From contig NC_080176.1 in assembly GCF_950295315.1 (NCBI RefSeq), forward strand, positions 34,933,006 to 34,997,005: 64,000 bases of DNA, written 5' to 3'. Under the pieces are notes generated by a model. The model did not search any database and was not told where the DNA came from. It was given only the letters and a program-made list of their open reading frames with translations. Positions 35,096 to 45,342 of this stretch are shown piece after piece. Each line of letters starts with the position of its first letter. The first letter of the stretch is position 1. The DNA is from Erinaceus europaeus. Its lineage: Eukaryota > Chordata > Mammalia > Eulipotyphla > Erinaceidae. The translations under genes were made by a program, and so were the position numbers.

Positions 35096-35745
35096 GACTT
35101 CCGGAGGCAGAGCTACGAGCAGCAGATCGCTTTCTCTCCTCTCCTCTCCTCTCCTCTCCCGGATCAACTAGGAATACCAAAGGAGACCACCCGGACCGAA
35201 ACAAGACAGGACTAGAATGACCACAGAAACCCAGTAAATCACCCGTGAGTACAAACACGTGTGGCTGGTGACAGAGAGGAGAGAGGGGCCTAAGGAGAGA
35301 TTAAGTGACTGCTAACAGTTCAACAGTCTGTCAGTGGAGACACCACCTCCAGTCTGCTCCACCAACAAGGGGACAGCTGAAGGGAGGAAAGGACTGCCCA
35401 GAGACTCACCAAGTGCAACTCTGAGTCTCCATTGCTACTACCCTCAGAATCTGGAGCAGCAACAGGGAGGGACACCAGGGTACAGAGATCTAACCGGGAA
35501 ACTCAGGAGAAGACCTATACATCGGTGGCATAGCTGTGGGGCTGTGAAAGTCTCTTTGCATAACCACTGGATTATCTCTGCCACACCCTGCTTTATCTCT
35601 TGGTCAGGAGTCAGTGATTAAGCTAAGAAGCCTATTGATAGTTTAAAAGCCCTCAGGCTACCATAGCCTACAGGGGAAAAAAAAAAAGGCTTTTACACCA
35701 CTGAACTCCAACTCAGGGATTGAAAAAACTGTTAACTTATATAAA
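35096..35745 (+). promoter_or_regulatory. L1-b 5' UTR
   Basis: 650 bp. CTCTC units (about 5) at 35133-35160. A segment at 35547-35580 ('gtctctttgcataaccactg') matches the reverse complement of the type-B SINE head. As in other L1s, internal promoter function is expected; it is not demonstrable from sequence alone. Confidence 0.75.
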
Positions 35746-36720
35746 ATGGTTAAAACAACAAGAAAAAATATTGGAGACTCGAACCAGGACAAGAGACCAG
35801 CTAAAAATCCTCCAGAGGGTGAAGCACAAAACAACGAGTTCAACATCCAAACATTAGCTAAGGAAATAATAACAGGAGTGAGTAAAGAATTTGAAAAAAT
35901 TGTAATCAGAAATGCAGGAACAACAAATGAGAATATGGAAGAAAATTCTAATTATCTCATGGTTATTAGAGAGCTGAAAGCTGAAATCGCTGAGCTAAGA
36001 AGGCAACTAGCTGAACAAGCTAAAACAGTATCAGAGCAGGGCAACAAAATAGATGAACTCCAGAAAGCAGTAGAGGGCAGAGAGAATAGAATCAATGAGG
36101 CTGAAGACAGAATTAGCAAGATTGAGGATGAATTAGAGACAACTAAAAAAGAAGTAAGAGATCTCAAAAAGAGATTAAGAGATGCTGAAAACAACAACAG
36201 AGTCCTATGGGAAGACATCAAAAGAAACAATATACGCATTATTGGCTTACCAGAGGAAGAAAGAGAAGGGGAGGAAGAAAGCGTTCTCCAGGCCATAATA
36301 GCTGAAAATTTCTCTAGTCTAGACAACACCAAAGACATAAAGATTCAAGAAGCCCAGAGGGTCCCAAACAGAATTAACCCAGACCTAAAGACACCAAGAC
36401 ACGTCATACTTAGATTGGAAAGGAATAAGGATAAAGAAAGGATCCTCAAGGCTGCAAGAGAAAAACAAAGAGTCACCTACAAAGGAAAACCCATAAGATT
36501 AGCAGCGGACTTCTCCATACAAACACTACAGGCCAGAAGAGAATGGCAAGATATCTATCGAGTGCTCAATGAGAAAGGCTTTCAGCCAAGAATACTATAT
36601 CCTGCTAGATTGTCATTCAGACTAGATGGAAGCATCAAAACCTTCTCAGAAAAACAACAGTTGAAGGAAGCAACCATCACCAAGCCTGCCCTGAAAGAAG
36701 TTCTGAAAGGTCTCCTATAA
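35746..36720 (+). CDS. L1-b ORF1 RNA-binding protein, intact
   Basis: Intact 324-residue frame. Residues 75-153 form the coiled coil expected to trimerise, 158-253 the RRM (NNIRIIGLPEEE near its start, RHVILRL in a core strand) and 256-324 the basic C-terminal domain (ARREWQDIYRVLNEKGF). The ATG is the first in the frame and lies at the same place as in L1-a. It binds L1 RNA in the cytoplasmic particle together with ORF2 protein. The 56-nt spacer to ORF2 has a stop and suits the termination/reinitiation type of translation known for L1. Confidence 0.94.
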   Translation: MVKTTRKNIGDSNQDKRPAKNPPEGEAQNNEFNIQTLAKEIITGVSKEFEKIVIRNAGTTNENMEENSNYLMVIRELKAEIAELRRQLAEQAKTVSEQGNKIDELQKAVEGRENRINEAEDRISKIEDELETTKKEVRDLKKRLRDAENNNRVLWEDIKRNNIRIIGLPEEEREGEEESVLQAIIAENFSSLDNTKDIKIQEAQRVPNRINPDLKTPRHVILRLERNKDKERILKAAREKQRVTYKGKPIRLAADFSIQTLQARREWQDIYRVLNEKGFQPRILYPARLSFRLDGSIKTFSEKQQLKEATITKPALKEVLKGLL

Positions 36721-36776
36721 ACAACCAGACCACCACAAATAGGACATATATCAAAACACTCTAAAACTCTACAAGA

Positions 36777-39700
36777 ATGGCATTAAAATATCTTCAATCT
36801 TTGATATCAATAAATGTCAATGGCCTGAATTCACCTATTAAAAGACACAGAGTAGGAAGATGGATCAGAAAACACAACCAAACAATATGTTGTCTACAGG
36901 AAACTCACCTAACGCAACAAGACAAACACAGACTTAAAGTGAAAGGATGGAAAACTATCATTCAAGCCAATGGCCCACAAAAAAGGGCAGGAACAGCTAT
37001 TCTCATATCTGACATGATAGACTTTAAAATAGATAAGATTAAAACAGATAGGAATGGACACTACTTAATGCTCAGAGGATCAGTCAATCAAGAGGACTTA
37101 ACAATTATTAATATCTATGCACCCAATGAGAAGCCATCTAAATACATCAAACTTCTACTGAAAGAGCTACAGCAATATATTAACAGTAACACAATCATAG
37201 TAGGGGACTTCAACACCCCACTATCTCAACTTGACAGATCATCCAGGCAGAAAATCAGTAAAGACATAAGGGAGCTAAATGAAGAGATAGATAAACTAGA
37301 ACTATTGGACATTTTCAGAGTCATTCATCCCAAGAAACTGGAATACACATTTTACTCAAATCCACATGGATCATTCTCAAGGATAGACCATATGTTAGGC
37401 CACAAAGACAACATCAGCCTATTCAAGAGCACTGAAATCATCCCAAGCATCTTCTCAGACCACAGTGGAATTAAACTAACACTTAACAATCAACAAAAGA
37501 TTAGTAACAGTGCCAAAATGTGGAAGCTCAACAGTACACTTCTTAACAACTTCTGGGTCAAAGAGGAAATCAAGGAAGAAATCAAAATGTTTCGAGAGTT
37601 CAATGAAAATGAAGACACAAGCTATCAAAATATTTGGGACACAGCTAAAGCAGTCCTAAGAGGGAAGTTCATAGCTATACAAGCACACATTAGGAAACAA
37701 GAAAAGGCACAAATAAACAGCCTGATTGCACATCTTAAAGACCTAGAAGAAGAACAACAAAGGAATCCTAAAGCAACCAGAAGGACAGAAATTACTAAAA
37801 TTAGGGCAGAAATAAATAACATTGAGAATAGGAAAACCATACAAAAGATCAATGAAAGTAAATGTTGGTTCTTCGAAAGAGTAAACAAAATCGACAAACC
37901 TTTAGCCAGACTCACAAAAAAAAAAAAAAGGGAGAAGACCCAAATAAATCGGATAGTAAATGAAAGAGGAGAAATCACAACAGACAATGCAGAAATTCAA
38001 CATATCATGCGAGGCTTCTATGAACAACTATATGCCACCAAGCTAGAGAACCTGGAAGAAATGAATGATTTCCTAGATACCTACCAACTTCCAAAACTAA
38101 GTCAAGAGGAAGTGGATAACATGAACAGGCCCATCACAGCTAATGAAATTGAAACAGTTATCAAAAATCTTCCCAAAAATAAAAGTCCTGGACCAGATGG
38201 TTTTACAAATGAATTCTACAAAACTTTCAAAGAAGAACTAATACCTCTACTTTTAAAAGTCTTCCAGAAGATTGAAGACACTGGAATACTCCCTGCCAGC
38301 TTCTATGAAGCCAACATCACCCTGATACCAAAAGCAGACAGGGACACAACCAAAAAAGAAAACTACAGACCAATATCTCTGATGAACATAGATGCGAAAA
38401 TATTGAACAAAATTCTAGCCAACCGGATACAGCAGTATATCAAAAAAATTGTTCATCATGACCAAGTGGGGTTTATCCCAGGCATGCAAGGTTGGTTTAA
38501 TATACGTAAATCAATCAATGTGATCCACCACATCAACAAAAGCAAGACCAAAAACCACATGGTCATATCAATAGATGCAGAGAAAGCTTTTAACAAAATA
38601 CAACATCCCTTTATGATCAAAACACTACAAAAAATGGGAATAGATGGAAAATTCCTGAAGATAGTGGAGTCTATCTATAGCAAACCAACAGCCAACATCA
38701 TACTCAATGGTGAAAAACTGGAAGCATTTCCCCTCAGATCAGGTACTAGACAGGGCTGCCCACTATCACCATTACTATTCAACATAGTGTTGGAAGTTCT
38801 TGCCATAGCAATCAGGCAGGAGCAAGGAATTAAAGGCATACAGATTGGAAGAGAAGAAGTCAAACTCTCCTTATTTGCAGATGACATGATAGTATACATG
38901 GAAAAACCTAAGGAATCCAGCAAGAAGCTTTTGGAAATCATCAGGCAATACAGTAATGTGTCAGGCTATAAAATTAACATTCAAAAGTCAGTGGCATTCC
39001 TCTATGCAAAAACTAAGTTAGAAGAAATTGAAATCCAGAAATCAGTTCCTTTTTCTATAGCAACAAAAACAATAAAATATCTAGGAGTAAACCTAACCAA
39101 AGAAGTGAAAGACTTGTATACTGAAAATTATGAGTCACTACTCAAAGAAATTGAAAAAGACACAAAGAAGTAGAAAGATATTCCATGCTCATGGGTTGGA
39201 AGAATTAACATCATCAAAATGAATATATTACCCAGAGCCATCTACAAATTTAATGCTATCCCCATCAAGATCCCAAGCACATTTTTTAGGAGAATAGAAA
39301 AAATGCTACAAATGTTTATCTGGAACCAGAAAAGACCTAGAATTGCCAAAACAATCTTGAGAAAAAAGAACAGAACCGGAGGCATCACACTGCCAGATCT
39401 CAAACTGTATTATAGGGCCATTGTCATCAAAACTGCTTGGTACTGGAACATGAACAGACACACTGACCAGTGGAATAGAATTGAGAGCCCAGAAATGAGG
39501 CCCCACACCTATGGACATCTAATCTTTGACAAAGGGGCCCAGACTATTACATGGGGAAAGCAGAGTCTCTTCAACAAATGGTGTTGGAAACAATGGGTTG
39601 AAACATGCAGAAGAATGAAACTGAATCACTGTATTTCACCAAATACAAAAGTAAATTCCAAGTGGATCAAGGACTTGGATGTTAGACCAGAAACTATCAG

Positions 39701-40598
39701 ATACTTAGAGGAAAATATTGGAAGAACTTTTTTCCGCATAAATTTTAAAGACATTTTCAATGAAACGAATCCAATTACAAGGAAGACTAAGGCAAGTATA
39801 AACCTATGGGACTACATCAAATTAAAAAGCTTCTTCACAGCAAAAGAAACCACTACCCAAATCAAGAGACCCCTCACAGAATGGGAAAAGATCTTTACAT
39901 GCCATATATCAGATAAGAGTTTAATAACCAACATATATAAAGAGCTTTCCAGACTCAACAACAAGACAACAAATAACTCCATCCAAAAATGGGGGGAGGA
40001 CTTGGACAGAATATTCACCACAGAAGAGATCCAAAAGGCTGAGAAACACATGAAAAAATGCTCCAAGTCTCTGATTGTCAGAGAAATGCAAATCAAGACA
40101 ACAATGAGATATCACTTCACTCCTGTGAGAATGTCACACATCAGAAAAGGTAACAGCAGCAAATGCTGGAGAGGGTGTGGGGTCAAAGAAACCCTCCTGC
40201 ACTGCTGGTGGGAATGTCAATTGGTCCAACCTCTGTGGAGAACAGTCTGGAGAACTCTCAGAAGGCTAGAAATGGACCTACCCTATGATCCTGCAATTCC
40301 CCTCCTGGGGATATATCCTAAGGAACCCAACACATCGATCCAAAAAGATCTGTGTACACATATGTTCTTGGCAGCACAATTTGTAATAGCCAAAACCTGG
40401 AAGCAACCCAGGTGTCCAACAACAGATGAGTGGCTGAGCAAGCTGTGGTATATATACACAATGGAATACTACTCAGCTGTAAAAAATGGTGACTTCACCG
40501 TTTTCAGCCGATCTTGGATGGACCTTGAAAAAATCATGTTGAGTGAAATAAGTCAGAAACAGAAGGATGAATACGGGATGATCTCACTCTCAGGCTGA
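36777..40598 (+). pseudogene. L1-b ORF2, one premature stop in an otherwise open frame
   Basis: The frame is 1274 codons from MALKYLQSL to the stop at 40598, with a single interruption: codon 799 is TAG (39171-39173) where L1-a and L1-c have TGG (Trp). Endonuclease motifs: N15, E42 in [20 protein letters not shown]. Reverse-transcriptase motif A is D600-AEKA-F605, followed by N606 where the other copies have Asp; the catalytic pair is D702-D703 in FADD. The Cys/His region is C1130-x3-C1134-x7-H1142-C1143-x3-C1147. The natural end is lost two codons early (CGA to TGA in LSGRS). The upstream 798 residues include the full endonuclease and reverse-transcriptase core but lack the C-terminal segment. 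Confidence 0.94.
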
Positions 40599-40795
40599 AG
40601 TTGAAAAACAAGATTAGAAAAGAAAACACAAGTTGAACCTGAAATGGAATTGGAGTATTACCCCAAAGTAAAAGACTCTGGCGTGGGTGGGTGGGTGGGG
40701 AGAATACAGGTCCATGAAAAATGATGAATGAAATAGTGGGTATGTATTGTTAAATGGGAATCTGGGCAATGTTATGCATGTAAAAAAAAAAAAAA
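40599..40795 (+). terminator. L1-b own 3' UTR and internal A-tract
   Basis: The 3' UTR stops after 'gttatgcatgta', about 60 nt before the 'ccccaataaagaaa' end present in 34940- and 53330-type copies. A 14-A tract (40782-40795) follows directly. Confidence 0.8.
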
Positions 40796-41043
40796 GAAGT
40801 AGAAATGCAAAGCAGAAATTGACTGAGTTTGAAGTATGGCACCAAAGTAAGAAAGCAGAAGTACACTAGAGTTTGCAGTGAGTACCTCCCTAATACTTCC
40901 TCTCCACTTTTCCAAGCTTTGGGTCCATGATTGCTCAACAATTTGTTTGGCTTTGTATGTTAACTCTCTTTTCAGTCACCAGGTTCCAGGTGTCATCAGG
41001 ATGCCGGCCAGACTTCCCTGGACTGAAGACCCCACCAATGTGT
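40796..41043 (+). repeat. Transduced 3' segment shared with L1-a and L1-c
   Basis: From 'gaagtagaaatgcaaagcag' this is 3' UTR of the older L1 subfamily (compare 25480-25675). The same segment lies at 60741-60988 beside L1-c, and its first bases at 1-32 beside L1-a. Confidence 0.88.
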
Positions 41044-41299
41044 GCAGATGCGCTACAGCCCGACTCTCAAAAAGAGTTTATTTTAAATATATATATTTAC
41101 CTGGTGTATTGCACTAAAGTAAAAGACTCTGGGGTGAGTGGCAGGGAGGGTTCTGGTCCTGGAGCATGATGGTGGAGGACCCAGTGGGAGTTGTATAGTT
41201 ATATGGAAAACTGGGAGATGTTAAACATGTATAAAGTATTGTATTTACTGTCAAGTGTAAAACATTAATCCTCCAATAAAAATTTTAAAAATTAAAAAA
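41044..41299 (+). repeat. Second appended L1 3' end in L1-b
   Basis: After 'ccaccaatgtgt' the sequence departs from L1-c and passes through a short unknown stretch and an ATATAT patch into a third L1 3' UTR ('ttgcactaaagtaaaagactctgg', 'aacattaatcctccaataaaa') and its A-tail. It lies within the same target duplication as L1-b. Confidence 0.8.
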
Positions 41300-41540
41300 A
41301 AAAAATCAACTATCACCAAGCCTGCCCTGAAAAAAGTTCTGAAGATCACCTATAAACAATCAGATTACCATAAACATGACATATATCAGAACACTCTAAA
41401 AATCTACAATAATGGCAGTAAAATATCTTCAATCTATAATATCAATAAATGTCAATGGCCCGAATTCACCTATTAAAAGGCACAGAGTAGGAAGATGGAT
41501 AAGAAAACACAACCCAAACATATGTTGTCTGTAGGAATCC

Positions 41541-42111
41541 TGCCAGGCTAGCCTCACAAGCGGGAGAGCAGGAACTCTTGGTGGTGTGGTAATACAATTC
41601 TTTATTGATGCAGGAGCCCCAGAGTCGGGTGTGAACACAGCAGATTAAGCCATGTTGCACAAAGCGCAAGGATCAGCATAAGGATCCCGGTTCAAGCCCC
41701 CACTCCCCACTTGCAAGGGAAGTCAGGCGGTAGCACAGTGGGTTAAGCCATGTGGCACCAAACCGCATTGGCTGCCTCCCACTTTGCATGCCAGCCCTTC
41801 TCCAAGTTGGGACGCAGGAGAGAAAAGAGAGCAAAACCAGGAACAGAAGTGGGTTTTATGTGATAAAACCGGAAGTGGCAAGTCGGGAACAGAGATGGCT
41901 AGGAAAGTGGGTGGAGAGAGGCTAAAGGCATGCTGGGAAGGTGGAAGCATCCTTAGCAACTGTTGCGATGATTTTAACTGGTAGGATTAATATACCCTGC
42001 AGGCAGGGTGGGTCTTGAGGTAGAAAGAAGATAGATCAGGCAAAACAATGATTATTTAAATAGGCCATACTATCAGCTATGGCACAGGGGGAGCTGGTTT
42101 AATGCCTGACA
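41541..42111 (-). mobile_element. Solo LTR of an endogenous retrovirus
   Basis: 571 bp begins TGCCAGGC and ends GCCTGACA, a near-perfect terminal inverted repeat with TG..CA ends. GAATCC flanks it at 41535-41540 and 42112-42117, and the flanks join into old L1 ORF2 sequence. A polyadenylation signal AATAAA on the minus strand (41601-41606) sets the orientation. A 6-bp duplication suits class II (beta-like) elements. There is no internal viral gene. It holds two pieces of type-A SINE (about 41634-41718 and 41718-41765). Confidence 0.85.
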
Positions 42112-42895
42112 GAATCCCACCTAACTCAACAAGACATACAAAGAATAAAAGTGAAAGCATGGAAAGGTACTATACAAGCCAATGGACCACAAAAAAATGG
42201 CAGAAACAGCTATTCTCATATCTGACATGATAGACCTTAAAATAAATAAAATTTAAAAAGATAGGGATGGACATTACTTAGTGTTAAGAAGATCAATCAA
42301 AACAATTATTAACATAATTATAAATATCTATGCACCCAAGGATAGGCTATTTAAACACATCAAACATATACGGAAAGAGATACAGCAATATATTAACAGC
42401 AACATAGTAATAGTAGGGGTCTTCAACACCCTACTCTTTCAACTTGACAGATTATCCAGACAGAAAAATCAATAAAGAAACAAAGGAGCTAAATGAACAG
42501 GTAGATAAACTAGAACTATTGGACATTTTCAGAGTAAAAATGGTGATTTCACTATTTTCAGCCCATCTTGGATGGAGCTTGAAGAAATCATGTTAAATGA
42601 AATAAGTCAGAAACAGATCTCACTCACAGGCAGAAGTTGAAAAACATGATCTGAAGAGAAAACACTGAGCAGAACTTGGACTGGAGTTGGTGTATTGCAC
42701 CAAAGTAAAGGACTCTGGGCTGGGTTGGGGTGGGGAGAGTTCAGGCCCTGGAACAGGATGGCAGATGACCTAGTGGGGGTTGTATTATCATGTGGAAAAA
42801 TGAGAAATGTTATGCATGTACAAACTATTATATTTACTGTTGACTGTAAAATATTAATCCTCCAATAAAGATATAAAAAAATAAATACAAAAAAC

Positions 42896-43038
42896 CCTCA
42901 AAACCAAAGCTACTATTCTTCACCAATACAGGATTCACCCTCAAGACAAGGGGAACAACAAGATTGTACATACCTTACAAACATCAGGAATGGCTTTTAC
43001 TGGGTTCAAACCTACCTTCATTTCACTTTCTCTATCCA

Positions 43039-43084
<46 letters not shown>

Positions 43085-43280
43085 CCTATCTCTCTGACTA
43101 TCTTTTTCTCCTTCTGTATTTACGACAGAACTGCACTTGGTCATGTGATATGTCAGTGTCCTGGGGCCTCGCAGATGCAGGTCCTGTACTCTACCCACTG
43201 ACCCTCCTGCCTCACAGCCACAGTTAAGGTCATTTTTCCAGTGCCATCTTTATAGGAAGAAATTCTGGTCTTCTCCCCAG
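42896..43280. other. Unassigned with (TATC)n
   Basis: (TATC)n microsatellite at 43042-43092. 43100-43215 may be a decayed reverse SINE ('ggtcctgtactctacccactgacc'). Confidence 0.5.
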
Positions 43281-43412
43281 TGCTCATCTGTAAAAGGGAA
43301 GCTTCATACACAGTGAAGCTATAATGCAAGTGCCTCTCTTTCTCCTCTATCTTCATTTCTCCTCAATTTCCCTCTGTCTCTATCTAATAAATAAAAAAAT
43401 ATTTTTAAAAGA
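43281..43412 (+). repeat. 3' half of a type-C SINE
   Basis: 'gggaagcttcatacacagtgaagct' followed by the CT-rich middle and AATAAATAAAA tail; the head is missing. Confidence 0.6.
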
Positions 43413-43507
43413 AATTATGTTGGATAAAGGCAAAATTTGGGCAATTCAGGAATAAATGAATACAGTTGATTCCTTCATTGTACTTTAAGCATATATCTGG
43501 GGTTGAC

Positions 43508-44020
43508 GTTTTTTTTTCTTTTTTTAATTTCTTTATTGGGGAATTAATGTTTTACATTCTACAGTAAATACAATAGTTTGTACATCCATAACATTCCCCA
43601 GTTTCCCATATAACAATACAACCCCCACTAGGTCCTCTGCCATTCTTCTTGGATCTGTATTCTCCCCACCCACCCCAGAGTCTTTTACTTTGGTGCAATA
43701 CACCAATTCTAGTTCATGTTCTACTTGTGTTTTCTTTTCTGATCTTGTTTTTCAATTTCTGCCTGAGAGTGAGATCATCCCATATTCATCTTTCTGTTTC
43801 TGACTTATTTCACTTAACATAATTTTTTCAAGGTCCATCCAAGATCGGCTGAAAACGGTGAAGTCACCATTTTTTACAGCTGAGTAGTATTCCATTGTGT
43901 ATATATACCACAACTTGCTCAGCCACTCATCTGTTGTTGGACACCTGGGTTGCTTCCAGGTTTTGGCTATTACAAATTGTGCTGCCAAGAACACATGTAT
44001 ACACAGATCTTTTTGGATGG
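43508..44020 (-). mobile_element. 5'-truncated L1 with 10-bp target duplication
   Basis: It holds the last 80 ORF2 codons (ends LSGRN, stop at 43752) and a complete 3' UTR with 'ttctttattggggaatt', the normal polyadenylation end in reverse. TGGGGTTGAC flanks it at 43498-43507 and 44021-44030. The ORF2 end is of the L1-a/b/c subfamily ([10 protein letters not shown]). Confidence 0.93.
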
Positions 44021-44298
44021 TGGGGTTGACATTTTAAGTCAAGTTATTTTCTCCTTCAATATATATTTCCTGTGGTTTCTATTTCCACTGAGGATTAGAA
44101 GGTCCCCATGCTGTTGATAACCTGATTATTCACATTATATGTGTGCAGGTATAAGTATCTCAGGGATTTCCCCAGAGGGCTAAGCTGCCAGGCTGCTTTA
44201 CACAGAGCATTGCCTCCATGATGCTCTGGTAGACTCTGTATGAACTGCTGCCACACTTACTTTATCTAGACTTATCTGAACATTGGTGCCTCCTAGTT

Positions 44299-44410
44299 TT
44301 ATGTGAGCGAATGAAAGAAAACCACTACTATATCCAAACAATAAAGATAGCAGGTGAGATAGCTTAATGCAGCTGAGAGAACAGATTCCTGCAGTTTCCT
44401 GCCTGCTGTG
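44299..44410. repeat. Local duplication, copy 1
   Basis: 'gaatgaaagaaaaccactac' and 'aaacaataaagat..aggtgagatagct' recur at 45691-45798 with scattered changes and small indels. Confidence 0.85.
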
Positions 44411-44646
44411 GACACGCTGAGCACCCTGGCAGCACAATCGCCCCCGCCCTCCCCCCATCGTCAGTTCAGGGTGCTCTGGGCATCCAGTCTGAGGCTGGGG
44501 AAGTACTTTGCTCAAACCTGCATTGAGAAGGGGGTGTGGCTGTGAGGGTGTGTTGGCTTATTCTTCCTGTGAGGTAAAGGGTACCTGGATTCTACAGCAG
44601 ATAGCAGAGTGACAAGACCTTTGCCACAAAGCTTAGAGGAATATAC

Positions 44647-44677
<31 letters not shown>

Positions 44678-44711
44678 AACATGTTCTCTGTAAAAGATCC
44701 ACAACCCAGTG
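44411..44711. other. Unassigned, with TA/TG tract
   Basis: A short (TA)n(TG)n tract lies at 44645-44678. No gene seen. Confidence 0.45.
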
Positions 44712-44890
44712 CTATGGAAGATAGCTCAGCTGGTAGAACAAAGGACTTCTCTCATGCCTGAGATGACTGCACTGAGGCTTGTGCTGCTGATATAACAGAG
44801 TGGTGGTGCTCTGGCTCCTCTCTCCTTTTCTCTCTTCCTCTCTAACAATTTTTCTATCTAATATGAAATAAATATATAAATCTTTAATAT
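44712..44890 (+). repeat. tRNA-derived SINE, family uncertain
   Basis: 'gatagctcagctggtagaacaaagg' has an A-box-like head. CT-rich middle and AATAAATATATAAATC tail follow. Confidence 0.6.
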
Positions 44891-44899
44891 ATATATAAG

Positions 44900-45180
44900 G
44901 GCTGGATGATGGTACAATCAGTAAAGTACACAAGTTACCTTGAGTGAGGACCTGGGTTCAAGCCTCAAGTTCTCACCTGCAGGTGGTGGGGAGAAGCTTC
45001 ATGAGTGGTGGAGCAGACTATGGTCTCACCCTCTTTCACCCCGTTTGTCTCAATCATTAAATAAATAAATAAATAAATAAATAGGAAAAAATAGCCACCA
45101 GGAGCACTAGATTTACTGTGCAGGCACTGAACTCTAGCAATAACCCTGGTGGAAACATAAAAATAAATAAATAAATAATT
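44900..45180 (+). mobile_element. Type-E SINE
   Basis: Head 'gggctggatgatggtacaatc', B-box 'gggttcaagcc', 'ctcacctgcaggtgg', (AAAT)n patch, then 'gccaccaggagcactag' and 'caataaccctggtgg'. Confidence 0.8.
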
Positions 45181-45244
45181 ACATCTTAAATATAGAGTCA
45201 TTTCAAAATAATTAGCACTCTGATATTAAAAGTCAGAGGAGGAG

Positions 45245-45327
45245 GATTTTCCTGTGTATGTCTGTCTGCATCTTTCTCAAAAATAAAATAAATAAAACAT
45301 TTTTTAAAATAAGTTAAAAAAAAAAAG
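45245..45327 (+). mobile_element. Very short retroposed fragment with target duplication
   Basis: 83 bp ending in an A-rich tail, flanked by AAGTCAGAGGAGGAG at 45230-45244 and 45328-45342. Its body looks like the CT-rich 3' part of a type-C or -D SINE. Confidence 0.8.
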
Positions 45328-45342
45328 AAGTCAGAGGAGGAG

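Larger units (their letters stand above)
35096..41299 (+). mobile_element. L1-b: full-length young L1 with 3' transduction
   Basis: It starts with 'gacttccggaggcagagc', the complete 5' end, and runs through ORF1, ORF2, a short 3' UTR, an internal A-tract (40782-40795) and two foreign 3' segments to a final A-tail at 41293-41305. The target duplication AAAAAATCAACTATC lies at 35081-35095 and 41300-41314, inside the old L1 ORF1, so the entire 6.2 kb entered as one unit. Confidence 0.95.
32768..42895 (+). mobile_element. Old L1, split into five pieces by later insertions
   Basis: The pieces are 32768-33269 (5' UTR and ORF1 start), 33424-34103 (ORF1), 34941-35095 (ORF1 end), 41315-41540 (ORF1 tail, spacer, ORF2 start) and 42112-42895 (ORF2 endonuclease, then 3' end). 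Joined in order they follow the L1-b map. ORF1 has lost its ATG near 33175 and has stops. ORF2 jumps at about 42534 from the endonuclease domain straight to its last codons, an internal loss of roughly 3.2 kb. It ends with an AATAAAG-type signal and A-rich tail at 42865-42895. Confidence 0.88.

Noticed and set aside
43042..43092. Regular repeats that could be read as a CRISPR-like array
   Set aside because: Plain TATC microsatellite with no spacers; the genome is mammalian.
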